A stretch of 64,000 bases of DNA from Planctomycetota bacterium (GCA_026692905.1 JAPLNL010000119.1:271072-335071), one strand, 5' to 3'; counted from the first letter of the stretch, positions 1 through 9,592 are shown. Notes: generated by a model not told the origin, from the sequence alone. Translations and numbers: made by a program.

Positions 1-202
1 TTGCCTTTGGCTGACCCTCGGCACTGGGCACGACAAAAATGAATGCCTTCTTCGCCTGCATGGTATGAAGAATGTCGGCAGCTCGATACTGCTCTCCTGC
101 CAGGTCGAGCTGTTTTCCGTCAAAGCTCCCTTTTTTCGAAAGGAACGTAGTCGGCTGTCCCGCCTCGTTCAGCAACTGATACTTGAAGTTTTGTGTGGTC
201 AT
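1..202 (-). CDS. Hypothetical protein, C-terminal part beyond window edge
   Basis: An open frame on the minus strand starts with ATG at 202 and runs off the left edge with 67 codons visible. It begins MTTQNFKYQLLNEAG and continues as a soluble, mixed-charge sequence with no signal peptide or membrane segment in the visible part. I do not recognise the family. It is divergent from the gene at 492, with 289 bases between the two start codons. The uninterrupted frame and protein-like composition support a real gene; the function is unknown. Confidence 0.6.
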   Translation of the reverse strand, partial: MTTQNFKYQLLNEAGQPTTFLSKKGSFDGKQLDLAGEQYRAADILHTMQAKKAFIFVVPSAEGQPKA

Positions 203-392
203 TGTGAGCGTGAGAAATTGGATTAGAAGTTGAACGATATCGCAATCAAAACTACCTCACACTATAACCACTTCCATCGCGATTGTCTCAACTGAGCCAA
301 CGGCGAGCCCTCGTCTAATAGGCTGCATTGGGTGGAGGGCATCAGATGGAATGTGCATGCTTTTTTGGGACGCAGTTTTTCCGTTTCATGTC

Positions 393-398
393 TATAAT
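393..398 (+). promoter_or_regulatory. Candidate -10 box upstream of the zinc-ribbon gene
   Basis: A perfect TATAAT lies 94 bases before the start codon at 492 in the divergent gap 203-491. No good TTGACA-like -35 is visible at 16-18 bases upstream, so this is a weak call based on the -10 hexamer and its position. Confidence 0.25.
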
Positions 399-491
399 GG
401 TATCTACTCTCGCCTCCCAATGTCTCCATATCGTGCCAGTTAACTTCATGCAACTGCTCGCCTAATCCGTCACCCCCGATGAAGCACAATC

Positions 492-857
492 ATGCCGCCC
501 CTACCTTCTGGAAGACTTGAATTCACCGACTGCCATGGATGCGGAAAACGTGTGGCCACAATTGCAACCATTTGTCGCCACTGCAACACGAAACGAAACG
601 TCTCGTCGCTAGTCAAGAGAAACCCAGGCCCTCGGGACTTAGTCGGGACGGCTGATCTCGACGCAGAACCGGATGCCTATTCGCATTCCGCCCTCGCATT
701 GGGCGGGTATGGGGAAGATGACTATGATGATGCGGCGGAGGAAAAAGAGCAGCCTTCGATTGGCGTTTTTTCCAAAATGCAAAGTTTTTGGTGGTACGTC
801 GCTTTGGTTCTTCTGGTCTTCTTCGTGGTCACTGCGCTGCTGCCGCAATTTTGGTAG
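492..857 (+). CDS. Small membrane-anchored zinc-ribbon protein
   Basis: A 121-residue protein. Residues about 14-32 contain two CxxC pairs (CHGC and CRHC), a typical zinc-ribbon arrangement. A strongly acidic stretch (GEDDYDDAAEEKEQ) follows, then one C-terminal transmembrane helix from about residue 98 (WWYVALVLLVFFVVTALL) with only a few residues after it. The topology suggests a cytoplasmic zinc ribbon tethered to the inner membrane by its tail. Proteins of this plan are common in planctomycetes and mostly lack an assigned role. No partner gene is adjacent. The function is unknown. Confidence 0.7.
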   Translation: MPPLPSGRLEFTDCHGCGKRVATIATICRHCNTKRNVSSLVKRNPGPRDLVGTADLDAEPDAYSHSALALGGYGEDDYDDAAEEKEQPSIGVFSKMQSFWWYVALVLLVFFVVTALLPQFW

Positions 858-971
858 TCGCAGGTCTACCCATATATCTGGTTTCGTGAGAGACCTACGT
901 TCAACAACCTTTGCATTGCAGCTGGTTTCTCACGATATGAGCTACGATATGGTTCGAAGTTCAACTTTGCT

Positions 972-1235
972 CTAAGGTCGTTTGCGAGCAGGCACAATGG
1001 CTCGAGGCTGTGGCACGTGTCCAGAGGAGACTTCTTTTTGCGTGACATGTCGGCCGTGTTGTGGCGGCACCAACCGATGAAGAATTACGGGAATTGGGCT
1101 GCTGTGAACGATCACCTCTTTGCCGTTGATAATCTGTTTGTGCTGTGTTGCATTTGCCTGACTGGAAATCGCAACAACGGAAGAGAAGGCTGCGAGTTGA
1201 ATTGTGACGATTTTGCGGATTGTTTTGGTGTTCAT
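972..1235 (-). CDS. Small secreted protein, unknown function
   Basis: I chose the ATG at 1235 because it gives an 87-residue protein opening with a good signal peptide: MNTKTIRKIV, a hydrophobic core, then SSQANA as a cleavage region. The 42 bases upstream that are also open would place charged residues before it. The mature part is short, basic and rich in His, Pro and Val, and contains INGKEVIVHSSPIPVI. There is no recognisable domain. It stands alone between two plus-strand genes. Signal peptide and clean frame support it moderately; no function can be assigned. Confidence 0.45.
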   Translation of the reverse strand: MNTKTIRKIVTIQLAAFSSVVAISSQANATQHKQIINGKEVIVHSSPIPVILHRLVPPQHGRHVTQKEVSSGHVPQPRAIVPARKRP

Positions 1236-1493
1236 GCCGGTAGGTCCATGTTTCGAGTCAAGAATGAGCCTTATCATCGAGAATGAGTATACCCCATCTT
1301 CAATCGCAGCTCCCCAGAATCCCGAAGTTTTGCAGAGCCGAGACAGGTATGGCGTTTGTACCGATTGAGTCGACGAAACCTGAATTCATCCCATCTTTTC
1401 CGATGGCGTCCACTTGAGTTGTAACCCAACTTCGATGAACCTAGAGCCGTCGGAGATTTCAAATGCGCTTTGAAATGAAGCGATTACAAACAC

Positions 1494-2375
1494 GTGAGAA
1501 ATTCCATGCATTCTGGTTGGCTAGTTGAAATGGCGGGGTTGTGGGGCTACCACGGAGCGACGCTTGTCTGCGAACGCGACCCATTGCCTGTTGAAGCAGT
1601 CAATGAATACTGGCTTCGTAATCGTATTCGATTCGATGGTTGGAACGCGATGCTCTCCAATCTTCGGTCGAAGACACTTTCAATGAGTGTTTCAAGCCGC
1701 GTGCGAGCTTGGCATAAACTGCGGAGCGTGATCGAAGAAATACTGCTCGCAGAACCTCTGACGCGAGTTTGTGTCGCGGTTGCTTCCCAACTTGAAGAGC
1801 GTGAAGTTGACTGTGATTCTCGCGCGATTTTGCACAACGTGTTGTCATCGCATCTGGAGGTTCGGAATCGATGCCTCAAGATCATTCTTGAAGGGGTTGA
1901 ACAAGGGTTGCCGGAGGCGGAGGAGTTGAACCAGCTGCGACACTACTTGGAACACTGGACGGATTTACTGCTCGGGTATTTTGCCCATTCGAGCCTCGGA
2001 GCCCAGTACTCCTTTTCTGTTTCCCGGATGGAGGAATTTGCAGAGGACTATAGCCAGCGAATGTTGGGCGACCAATCCAAAGTCGTGTGGTCCCTTCTGC
2101 AAGCGAGTTGTCGAGCTTGGCTCGATGAACATCTTTCGCATTCCCCCGTTTCGCCAAGAATGAATCAACGTATTTGCGAGGCTGCAGTCGGTATGATTCA
2201 CCCACATTTGTTCGATTCACTTGGTTGTATGCGAACCCGCTTGATCCAGTCTATTGAGTACGGGATCAAACATGCAGACGAAACCGTTGCGAGCTTAGAG
2301 GATGGCTCATGGGAGTCGATGTCCCATGTCCTATCGCCATCGAAAAAACCTGCTTCGGTGCGTTTCCAAGCTTAG
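1494..2375 (+). CDS. Hypothetical protein, mostly helical, 293 residues
   Basis: The frame opens with GTG at 1494; an in-frame ATG at 1506 is an equally possible start. The product is soluble, rich in Leu, Glu and Arg, and likely alpha-helical. It has no signal peptide, membrane span or motif that I recognise. It lies 82 bases upstream of a Ser/Thr kinase on the same strand, so the two could be co-transcribed, but nothing in the sequence shows a functional link. Length and codon use fit a real gene. Confidence 0.65.
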   Translation: MRNSMHSGWLVEMAGLWGYHGATLVCERDPLPVEAVNEYWLRNRIRFDGWNAMLSNLRSKTLSMSVSSRVRAWHKLRSVIEEILLAEPLTRVCVAVASQLEEREVDCDSRAILHNVLSSHLEVRNRCLKIILEGVEQGLPEAEELNQLRHYLEHWTDLLLGYFAHSSLGAQYSFSVSRMEEFAEDYSQRMLGDQSKVVWSLLQASCRAWLDEHLSHSPVSPRMNQRICEAAVGMIHPHLFDSLGCMRTRLIQSIEYGIKHADETVASLEDGSWESMSHVLSPSKKPASVRFQA

Positions 2376-2457
2376 ACGATCACCGAGCGCGACATATGAG
2401 TTAGAATAGGGTCGGCGAGCAGGAATCCCTTTTCTTATTTTCTGAGTCTCATCCACC

Positions 2458-4320
2458 GTGTCCCTCGATTTCGAAACAATTGGCCCATACAAGATCATCC
2501 GAATTCTCGGGCAGGGGGGGATGGGGACCGTTTACCTTGGTGCTCATTCTAAATCCAATGATCCAGTCGCAGTCAAGGTGATATCGTCCAGTATGGCGAT
2601 GCACCAGCGTTTCCGTCGCAGGTTTGACGCTGAAATTCAAACACTCATCAAACTAAAACATCCCAATATTGTCCAGCTGATCGGATTCGGCGAAGAAAAG
2701 GGGCACTTGTTCTATTCCATGGAGTATGTCGATGGAGAGAATCTTCAGCAGCAGCTCCGACGAGAAAAAAAGATTGGCTGGGAGCGAGTCGTTGACATCG
2801 CCATCGAAATCTGCTCGGCGCTAAAGCATGCCCATGATTTTGGCGTGATTCACCGAGACCTCAAACCCGCCAACTTGATGATCAATTCCCAAGGAAAGGC
2901 GAAGCTTACCGACTTCGGGATCGCTAAGTTATTCGGTGCAATGGAAGCCACCGTGGAAGGCTCTATCTTGGGAACCGCCGATTTTATGCCCCCCGAACAA
3001 GCAGAAGGGAAACCCGTTACAGTCCGGAGTGATCTCTATTCACTCGGCAGTATGTGCTATTCGGCGATCGCAGGTAGAGCCCCATTTACAGGAAAGAACA
3101 TACCGGAGATTTTATTCAATGTTCGCTATGGCCCCTCGACGCCGCTCGCGTCATTGGAGCCGTCAGTTCCCAGGGAGCTTTGCGATCTAATCGATGAACT
3201 CCTGCAACGCGAACCGTCGATGCGGCCTCCGACCGGTCTGGTCGTCGGAAATCGCTTGCAAGCACTGCGAGCCGGTTTGGCGATGCGAGCTCGTGAAAAG
3301 CTATCAAGCAAAACAGAAGTCCGTAATCTAAAAGAAATGACGAGTATCGACATGAACGACGATGAGTCGCTCATGCACGAAGTCAAGTCGCTTTCCCCCA
3401 ACGAAAGTACAATCGTTGGAGCCACCCAGCAGTCCCATTCAAGCAACCATGAGAAAACAAGCGGATCGAACCCATCAGTTGCTGGGCCCGATGACAAAAC
3501 TCGCTTGGCACCTTCGCAGTCAGAGTTTGAGTTAAGTGAGCAACCAAGCGGCATCGAATACATTGGCAATACGAACTTCCGGGAGGTTCAGGAAGAAGAT
3601 CGTCGTCGCTCCAGCCTCGTCATCCCTGAAGACGAGTCTATATCTGCTTGGTCGCAATGGCTTAGTATCGGCGGACTGGTCGCCACATTGGTCGCGTGCG
3701 GCCTCGGTATCATTTGGTTTTCTCAGTCACCGTCGGCTAACAAACTGTATCAAGAAATTGCGCCTGCGTTGAATTCGCCAGATGACGATCTGCTGTTTGC
3801 CGTTGAATCGACCGCAGAGCGATTCAAGGCGCTGTATCCGAGTGATCCACGATGCGAGGACGTCGACGCTTTGCTCGGTGAAATAGAATCGCTCCGATCC
3901 ATACGCCAAATGCAACGCAAGGCAAAGCGAGGTGGTACGGATCAGTTAGATGCGGTCGAGCAAGCGTTTCTCGAATGCATAAAAGCTCAGTCGCTCGACA
4001 CCGCGCTCGCTCAACGCAAACTCCAAGCGCTTGCCACCGTTTTTGCCGCCAACGAAAAACTAACATCGCGCCAAAGCCAAATTGTTGCTTTGGCGAAGCG
4101 GATGTCCGAACAAATTGCACTTGAGCCGAAACCGGCCCGGCACCCTGCGATCGAGTCGCTTGAGCAACAGATGGTTTGGGCCGAAGCGAACCTAAACCCC
4201 AGCACGAGAGCAGCGTGGTTGAAAGGGCTTATCGAACTCTTCGATGACAAGGCGTGGGCCAGGGAGCTTGTCGCGTTGGCAAAGCTCAAGTTGACAGCTA
4301 TCGAGAATAACAAAGACTGA
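2458..4320 (+). CDS. Transmembrane Ser/Thr protein kinase (PknB type)
   Basis: A 620-residue protein starting at GTG 2458. The kinase domain fills roughly residues 10-265. It has the glycine loop GQGGMG at 18-23, the ATP-binding Lys in AVKV at residue 40, the catalytic loop HRDLKPAN at 132-139 (Asp134), and DFG from Asp152, followed by GTADFMPPEQ. All expected catalytic residues are present, so it should be active. A polar linker leads to one transmembrane helix at about 401-422. A C-terminal sensor-like region of about 200 helical residues, with no recognised domain, should lie outside the cytoplasm. Substrates are unknown. The ABC ATPase at 4369 follows 48 bases later on the same strand and may share its transcript. 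Confidence 0.93.
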   Translation: MSLDFETIGPYKIIRILGQGGMGTVYLGAHSKSNDPVAVKVISSSMAMHQRFRRRFDAEIQTLIKLKHPNIVQLIGFGEEKGHLFYSMEYVDGENLQQQLRREKKIGWERVVDIAIEICSALKHAHDFGVIHRDLKPANLMINSQGKAKLTDFGIAKLFGAMEATVEGSILGTADFMPPEQAEGKPVTVRSDLYSLGSMCYSAIAGRAPFTGKNIPEILFNVRYGPSTPLASLEPSVPRELCDLIDELLQREPSMRPPTGLVVGNRLQALRAGLAMRAREKLSSKTEVRNLKEMTSIDMNDDESLMHEVKSLSPNESTIVGATQQSHSSNHEKTSGSNPSVAGPDDKTRLAPSQSEFELSEQPSGIEYIGNTNFREVQEEDRRRSSLVIPEDESISAWSQWLSIGGLVATLVACGLGIIWFSQSPSANKLYQEIAPALNSPDDDLLFAVESTAERFKALYPSDPRCEDVDALLGEIESLRSIRQMQRKAKRGGTDQLDAVEQAFLECIKAQSLDTALAQRKLQALATVFAANEKLTSRQSQIVALAKRMSEQIALEPKPARHPAIESLEQQMVWAEANLNPSTRAAWLKGLIELFDDKAWARELVALAKLKLTAIENNKD

Positions 4321-4368
4321 GAACCGACCAGCGATCACTTTTGACACCTCAAGCGTTTTAAAATTTAA

Positions 4369-5262
4369 ATGCAAAATATCGTAGAAGTTACAGGGCTGAC
4401 GAAAAGATATGGCAACTTTGCCGCATTGAACGATTGCCAATTGTCCGTTCCGGAGGGGAGCGTATTCGGTCTGCTAGGGCCGAACGGGGCAGGTAAGACG
4501 ACACTAATACGCTGTTTAATGGGATACTTGCGACCAACCTCAGGCGTCGCCAAAGCGGATGGGTTGGACTGCCAACATGAGAGTTTACTAGTCAGGCAGC
4601 GTGTCTGTTACTTGCCCGCCGAGACCAAGCTATTTCGAATGATGCGAGGAAGAGACTGCATTGATTTTTTTTCGGCGATTCACCCGCGAGGCAACAAGGC
4701 TCTTGCTCTCGGTATTGCCGACCGTCTCGAGTTGGATTTAAGACGCCGAGTAGGCTTTATGTCGACAGGTATGCGGCAAAAACTAGCGATCGCTTGTGTC
4801 TTGAGTTGCCAGTGTCGGCTCATGATCTTGGACGAGCCAACTGCCAATTTGGACCCAACCGTTCGATCGGAAGTCCTAAAACTGGTCCGAGAAGCAAACG
4901 AAAGGGGGACAACCATCGCTTTTTGCTCTCATGTGCTAAGCGAGATCGAAGAGATTTGCGATCATGCTGCCATTTTGAAAAGCGGCCAAGTGGTTCGCTC
5001 TATCGCTTTGAGCGAAGTCCGATTCGTGCATCGTATTCAAGCAAACCTATCCGACGATACAAAACTGGGAGACATTCCGGCGACGATCCGAACGATCTCC
5101 AAAAAGGAAGGCTCGAATAAGGCAGGTCGAATCGTGTTGGAACTCGACGGTCCTCTCGATAATCATTTAAAGTGGTTGGGGATAAGCGGCCTCGAATCAG
5201 TCCAAATCGATTCAATCGGCCTTCGGAGCATTTACGAAAGCGTTCATCCGGGCGTCGCCTAA
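4369..5262 (+). CDS. ABC transporter ATP-binding protein (ABC-2/CcmA type)
   Basis: A 297-residue ATPase. Walker A is GPNGAGKT at residues 37-44. The signature region reads MSTGMRQK near residue 130, a variant of LSGGQ that is usual in the drug/Na+ exporter branch of ABC ATPases. Walker B and the D-loop are LMILDEPTANLD at about 151-162, and the switch His is in CSHVLSEIEE. The C-terminal 80 residues form the extra domain typical of this branch. No permease gene is adjacent, although ABC-2 systems usually carry one next door. The large permease at 22313-24139 is a possible but unproven partner. The cargo is unknown. Confidence 0.9.
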   Translation: MQNIVEVTGLTKRYGNFAALNDCQLSVPEGSVFGLLGPNGAGKTTLIRCLMGYLRPTSGVAKADGLDCQHESLLVRQRVCYLPAETKLFRMMRGRDCIDFFSAIHPRGNKALALGIADRLELDLRRRVGFMSTGMRQKLAIACVLSCQCRLMILDEPTANLDPTVRSEVLKLVREANERGTTIAFCSHVLSEIEEICDHAAILKSGQVVRSIALSEVRFVHRIQANLSDDTKLGDIPATIRTISKKEGSNKAGRIVLELDGPLDNHLKWLGISGLESVQIDSIGLRSIYESVHPGVA

Positions 5263-5409
5263 ACGGCTTGCGGCCTTTTGATTTAGTCGGTTAACAGTCA
5301 CCCATAGGAGTAAGGCCAAAAGAACGTGGTACGCCTACGGCTGTCAGCTAAAAGAAGTCCCTTCACCGGACGTCTTGCGCCGTTCCTCTAACAGTGGGAA
5401 CATCATTTT

Positions 5410-5958
5410 CTACTTGGCGGGAAGTTTTGCAACACCGAGCTTTTCTAATTGTTCGGCCAAATCTTTTCCGTGAGTCTCTGTGTTGACTTTGGACTCTACT
5501 GCGAGGATTTTTCCATCCTTGCCAATGATAAAAGTCGTACGCCCCGCTTTTGTTTTATCGCTGCTCAGCACACCAAACATTTCTGCGTTCTTTCCCTTGG
5601 GGTCGCAGAGAATTGGATAATCCAAGTCGAGACTCTTAGCAAAATCTGCGTTTTTTTCAACGGAATCGGTGCTTGCGGTGAAGTAGGCGACGTCGAACTT
5701 TTTGAGCATATCTCCAGACTCCTTCATCGACTTGCACTCTTTGGTACATCCGCCCGTGAAGGCTCGCGGAAACCAAGCGATGATAACTGCTTTCTTGCCT
5801 AAAAAATCTTTTGCCTTGTAGGTCTTGCCGTCGCTTCCTTGCAACTCAAAATCCGGTACGGTGTCGCCGACCTTTGGGACATCCGCGGAGATGGCAATAC
5901 TAGGGAGGCAAAGGCATGAAGCAATGACAACAATAAAACAACTGAGGAACGATCGCAT
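5410..5958 (-). CDS. Exported peroxiredoxin (AhpC/TSA, BCP-like)
   Basis: A 182-residue thioredoxin-fold peroxidase with an N-terminal signal peptide (about residues 1-25, ending AISADVPK). The active-site motif [12 protein letters not shown] contains the peroxidatic Cys71 and a second Cys75 four residues later, as in atypical 2-Cys/BCP peroxiredoxins. The upstream GDTVPDFEL and downstream [12 protein letters not shown] segments are family hallmarks. It should reduce hydrogen or alkyl peroxides in the periplasm at the expense of a thiol donor not encoded nearby. The gene stands alone, converging on the ABC ATPase gene and preceded by a 139-base gap. Confidence 0.9.
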   Translation of the reverse strand: MRSFLSCFIVVIASCLCLPSIAISADVPKVGDTVPDFELQGSDGKTYKAKDFLGKKAVIIAWFPRAFTGGCTKECKSMKESGDMLKKFDVAYFTASTDSVEKNADFAKSLDLDYPILCDPKGKNAEMFGVLSSDKTKAGRTTFIIGKDGKILAVESKVNTETHGKDLAEQLEKLGVAKLPAK

Positions 5959-6097
5959 TTCAAAATCACCTTGAATGGGTTAGGGTGGGTGGACGAAGCC
6001 CCGCTAGTATAACGAAGTCGTCAAGGCGATTGTCATCGTGTTGAGCTTATTTTTGAAACGCACCGCAAAGACAGGAACGGAACGTCAAACCCGATGA

Positions 6098-7810
6098 CTA
6101 CTTAGATTGTCCCGCTGTGGCTCTCGCAGTACGTTTGAACGCGGACAGCAGTTGTTCCAATTTTGCGTTGAGCTCTTCCACGCTAGCCGCCCAGCTTTGA
6201 TGCGATTGATCGTGCTCGTCGCTTAGTTGCTTCCATCGTCCATTGATTTTTTCTAGCTCAAAATGAAGTTGCTCGGTACCTCGAATCTTAGCTTGTGAAA
6301 GCTTTCGTTGTGTATCCAAGTCGTAGCTTGGCTTCAGAACGGCTTCGATGGCTTCGAGACTCGACGGTTCAATTTCAATGAGTATCTCATTTTGGTCCCC
6401 CGACATAGCTGACGTTGTTCCAATCAATTTGCCAACGATTCGGGCCTCTTTGTGGGTACTGGGGTTACTTAGACGCAAGCCGGTCTCAGAAAGATCGACA
6501 CAAGCTCCCAAGGGAATCGATATTTTTGCCGACCAACCCTGGTTAGCATGCTGAATGGTCGCCACGCTCTTGTCACGTGCGTCAAGGATACGTTGAACAA
6601 CGACTTGCAATTGGGTTGAGTCGGACTGAACGCATTCCATTTCCTGCACAGTACAGGTCAGCCACGGAGTAGCTGCGGATTGCGAATCACGTGTCATTCG
6701 AATGTTGACAATCGGTTTGTCAACGTCCGCGAGGTCGCGACTACACAAATTTTTGCAAACGAGCTCAAACTCACTATTCGATTCAGGCGAATCTGCGGGG
6801 GACCCTGTGAATTGAATAGTCCCTTTTACTTTGCCTGCGAGCAGCCGTGTAAAACCGACTGGCAACTTGGAAACGAATTCGGAGTTGGCCACGCTGACCT
6901 GTGTCGGAACCTGACTATCGATTTTTGAGGCAATGGCTGGCGACTCACGCAACGCAGTAATGGATTGCAGGGCTAGCTGAAGTACGGATCGGTTTTGGTT
7001 CCACTCCCTAGCAATTGCAGATTTTGCCAATTGCATTGCGTCTACGGTAATCTTGGGCGGCGTAAAAACCGCCTGTTGCGCTAGATTTTGTAGCAGTTTT
7101 TCCGGAGCAAATTCTGTCAGGGAAATTAGCTCTTTCTCCGACTTCTTGTAAGCAACACGATCTTCAGCCATCAACTGATTGATCGATGCCAACTGTATTT
7201 TTGCCTTCTCCACGACATCTTGTTGGCGAAGCACGTTTAAAGAGCCATCGCTGGGCATCGCTTCGGCGAGATGTTGTAGCATGTCGCGAATTCGAGTAGC
7301 CACGTTTAATTGGGATTGGCTTTGCTTGCTCGACGCAAAAGCAATCTTTTGTTTCATCTCATGAAGGATCGGCTCGATTACCAGAGCGAAGGTTGCGATG
7401 TCTTTGGACTCTTCAGGAAGAGGCGATTGCGAGGGGGATTCAACTGCAAACGGAATGAATTCGCTAGTCGGTTCGGCTACCATCCAATGAACATCGGTCG
7501 CAATGACGCTATTCACTTTCAAATTGCGATACAGCAGACTGTTCCAATCAAACTTAAGTGCAACGTAAGGAATTCGATCGAACTGAGAGCTTGATTGCGC
7601 ATTGCCGTCATCTATTACCGAATGGACGACAACATTTCGAAGGGCTATCGTACCGTCAATAAGTGAAATCTTGGATGATCCAATCTCAACTTTTGCCTTC
7701 ATGATCTCGGAAAGTCGAGATTCCATTCGGGAACGCATGATCGGTTGGCAGCAGCAAATTCCGCCACCGAGGGTCACGGTTGCAATGAGAAGTCGACGAC
7801 GAAACGTCAT
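6098..7810 (-). CDS. TIGR03545-like envelope protein, 570 residues
   Basis: The protein starts with a hydrophobic N-terminus (MTFRRRLLIATVTLGGGICC) acting as an anchor or uncleaved signal. An AsmA-like opening follows, in which a short segment is set out as a membrane-tethered extension (ISLIDGTIALRNVVV, then FDWNSLLYRNLKVNSVIATDV). The middle and end are rich in helical and coiled-coil sequence. This layout and the partner gene at 7807 fit the paired families TIGR03545 and TIGR03546, whose roles are not established. Its ATG overlaps the partner's stop by four bases (7807-7810), so the two are translationally coupled. A role in envelope or lipid handling is inference from AsmA resemblance only. 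Confidence 0.65.
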   Translation of the reverse strand: MTFRRRLLIATVTLGGGICCCQPIMRSRMESRLSEIMKAKVEIGSSKISLIDGTIALRNVVVHSVIDDGNAQSSSQFDRIPYVALKFDWNSLLYRNLKVNSVIATDVHWMVAEPTSEFIPFAVESPSQSPLPEESKDIATFALVIEPILHEMKQKIAFASSKQSQSQLNVATRIRDMLQHLAEAMPSDGSLNVLRQQDVVEKAKIQLASINQLMAEDRVAYKKSEKELISLTEFAPEKLLQNLAQQAVFTPPKITVDAMQLAKSAIAREWNQNRSVLQLALQSITALRESPAIASKIDSQVPTQVSVANSEFVSKLPVGFTRLLAGKVKGTIQFTGSPADSPESNSEFELVCKNLCSRDLADVDKPIVNIRMTRDSQSAATPWLTCTVQEMECVQSDSTQLQVVVQRILDARDKSVATIQHANQGWSAKISIPLGACVDLSETGLRLSNPSTHKEARIVGKLIGTTSAMSGDQNEILIEIEPSSLEAIEAVLKPSYDLDTQRKLSQAKIRGTEQLHFELEKINGRWKQLSDEHDQSHQSWAASVEELNAKLEQLLSAFKRTARATAGQSK

Positions 7811-8892
7811 GCCGATTTCTCCGACGTCTTTCGGACCGAGTCTTTAGAACCATTAATATGCCACAATAAGTACTTCAGCGATTCGTCGCGATTGCCTACT
7901 TGGCTGGCGGTATGACTGAGGTCGTAACTGATCGTTTGACCAACGAGCCCCTTCGTTGTTGGTGCAACGCCTTGTTCGTAGGAGTCTTTGGAAGCGAAGG
8001 TGGATCCATTTCCTGTTGGCATAGGGTTTCCTTGTATGTGAGGAACTGCGGACGAATCTTTTTTGACTTGGTTGGATTCTTGTGCAGTTGGGAATGGTTT
8101 CCGATAGCGCACCACTTCGATGACCGTTTCACGAAGAAATGTGTCGTTACCTTCCGGAAGCACTTCCCCGGTAAAAATAGTTGGAATCGTTCTTTGTTTT
8201 CGCTGGCGATCCGTCGGCCGAGTCAACTTCGCCGAGGCTTCGGTGGTGGATTTGGCAGACTCTGTCGCGGAAGTGTACACGGTCGACGCTACCGCCCCAG
8301 GCGTTCCAGTAAGTGAGTCGGAACCAGTAAAGTACTGATCGTCGGAAACGACTTTAAGTTCTGGCAACGGCTTTTCTTGACGTGATTTTGATTGTTCCGC
8401 TACAGACTTTCTATATTGAATAGCATCGTTGGCTACCTGCTCCAACGCGATACTTTCTAATTTTTGGCTTGCTTTCGAAAGTAGCCAAAAGCAAATCGCA
8501 AAGGCCGGGAGGAACGTTAGGATGCCCAATCCTATACCGCCGAGAACGAGAGTGTTTTCCAGGCGTGCCCAGGGCAAGATGGGAAACTGATAAAGAAAAC
8601 CGATAGCTCTGGCGATCATGGGTTGTTCGAGCAGCGTCGAACCGACCGCAGCAGTGATGGGGCTGAACCATATACTGGCAAAGCTTAGAGCGATGGCAGT
8701 TGCGCACGCGACCAGCTGATTGATTCTAAGAAAAGCGATCATGGCAACGAGTGCGATGACAACGAGATTGTCTTTTGGAATCAATCCGAGCACGATCCCG
8801 ATCGCAATAGCTAACGCGATTTGCGCCGGGCTGCGATATTGGGAAAGGATCGCAATGATTCGCTTTGAATTTCTGCTGATCCGAGAAATCAT
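7807..8892 (-). CDS. TIGR03546-like membrane protein with long cytoplasmic tail
   Basis: I start this at the ATG at 8892 (MISRISRNSKRIIAIL) because family similarity begins there. The frame stays open to 9072, but that 60-residue extension does not look like family sequence. The first ~165 residues contain several hydrophobic segments, including ALAIAIGIVLGLIPKDNLVVIALVAMIAF and a Pro-rich loop, matching the DUF2062-like TIGR03546 core. The last ~195 residues are polar, rich in Ser, Thr and Lys, and probably disordered. It is the upstream member of the pair with 6098-7810. Its biochemical role is unknown. Confidence 0.7.
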   Translation of the reverse strand: MISRISRNSKRIIAILSQYRSPAQIALAIAIGIVLGLIPKDNLVVIALVAMIAFLRINQLVACATAIALSFASIWFSPITAAVGSTLLEQPMIARAIGFLYQFPILPWARLENTLVLGGIGLGILTFLPAFAICFWLLSKASQKLESIALEQVANDAIQYRKSVAEQSKSRQEKPLPELKVVSDDQYFTGSDSLTGTPGAVASTVYTSATESAKSTTEASAKLTRPTDRQRKQRTIPTIFTGEVLPEGNDTFLRETVIEVVRYRKPFPTAQESNQVKKDSSAVPHIQGNPMPTGNGSTFASKDSYEQGVAPTTKGLVGQTISYDLSHTASQVGNRDESLKYLLWHINGSKDSVRKTSEKSA

Positions 8893-9235
8893 GGCCCCTA
8901 CTAAGTTCGTTAAAACGCCGAGCAACCGTGCGTTACGGTGGAATGGGAAAAGCCGATCGCTAAACACGAGCGTCGCTTTCTTGAAACATCGGTAAGTCGC
9001 GTTGGAAAATAGAGCCGAATACGCAGACGTTGCCGAATTTACGGAAGGTTGGCCAAAGTCGGGTGCTAGCAAACGCCCGATTGCACTCCGCGTTTTGTCG
9101 ATTACGCTCTAAGGCGAGCGGCGGGTACCAAAATGCCCATCGCGACGCGCCAGCGAGTCGTGCTAAATCAGATTTCATGCTGTCGCGCGCCAAAAGCACA
9201 GCCCACTTACACCCTCAACCAAGAAGTATGCGTTT
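8893..9235. other. Intergenic region between TIGR03546-like and S4 genes
   Basis: This divergent gap of 343 bases holds the open but probably untranslated extension of the minus-strand frame up to 9072. Open frames on the plus strand here are short and unlike proteins. No clear promoter, RNA gene or repeat was seen. Confidence 0.4.
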
Positions 9236-9475
9236 ATGCAAGGTCCAAACCAGCCCGAAGAAGAAACCATCGAATTGGATCAGTTTCTCAAGTTGGCAGA
9301 AGTAACGCAGTCTGGTGGCCAGGCGAAACACCTAATTCAGTCCGGCGGTGTTCTCGTGAACGGCGTGGTTGAAACACGCCGGGGGAAAAAACTTCGCCCC
9401 GGCGATCGGATTTTTGTTGGTGGCGAGGAGTTCGTTGTCGGCTCAGATTCCGACGACGAAGAGTTTGAGTCCTAA
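9236..9475 (+). CDS. S4-domain RNA-binding protein (YaaA/YbcJ-like)
   Basis: A 79-residue protein consisting almost wholly of one S4 domain: IELDQFLKLAEVTQSGGQAKHLIQ, then VLVNGVVETRRGKKLRPGDRI. The VxVNG and RxGxKLRPGD elements are the RNA-contact signature of the family. The acidic C-terminus (SDSDDEEFES) is an add-on. The length matches stand-alone S4 proteins such as YaaA/YbcJ, which are thought to bind structured RNA or ribosomes. It converges with the KDG kinase gene, and an inverted repeat sits between the two stops. The precise RNA target is unknown. Confidence 0.85.
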   Translation: MQGPNQPEEETIELDQFLKLAEVTQSGGQAKHLIQSGGVLVNGVVETRRGKKLRPGDRIFVGGEEFVVGSDSDDEEFES

Positions 9476-9500
9476 GGCGATCGGCAAAATGGAAATTTCA

Positions 9501-9560
9501 TAGCACGACGCGCAAGCTAGTGAATCTACCACCCAATTCAATGTCTTGCGCGTCGTGCTA
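9501..9560. repeat. Palindromic intergenic repeat, family A (copy 1)
   Basis: Inverted repeat with arms TAGCACGACGCGCAAG at 9501-9516 and its exact complement at 9545-9560, separated by 28 bases. The same arm recurs at 25928, 33830-34152 and 50048-50132. Here it sits between two convergent genes, so it could also act as a bidirectional terminator, though it has no T-tract. Confidence 0.9.
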
Positions 9561-9592
9561 GGTAAATTGGGCCACACTCAGGTTGAACCGAA

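Noticed and set aside
262..489. A 75-codon minus-strand frame between the partial gene and the zinc-ribbon gene
   Set aside because: It overlaps a likely promoter region, has no signal peptide or conserved sequence, and looks like random coding.
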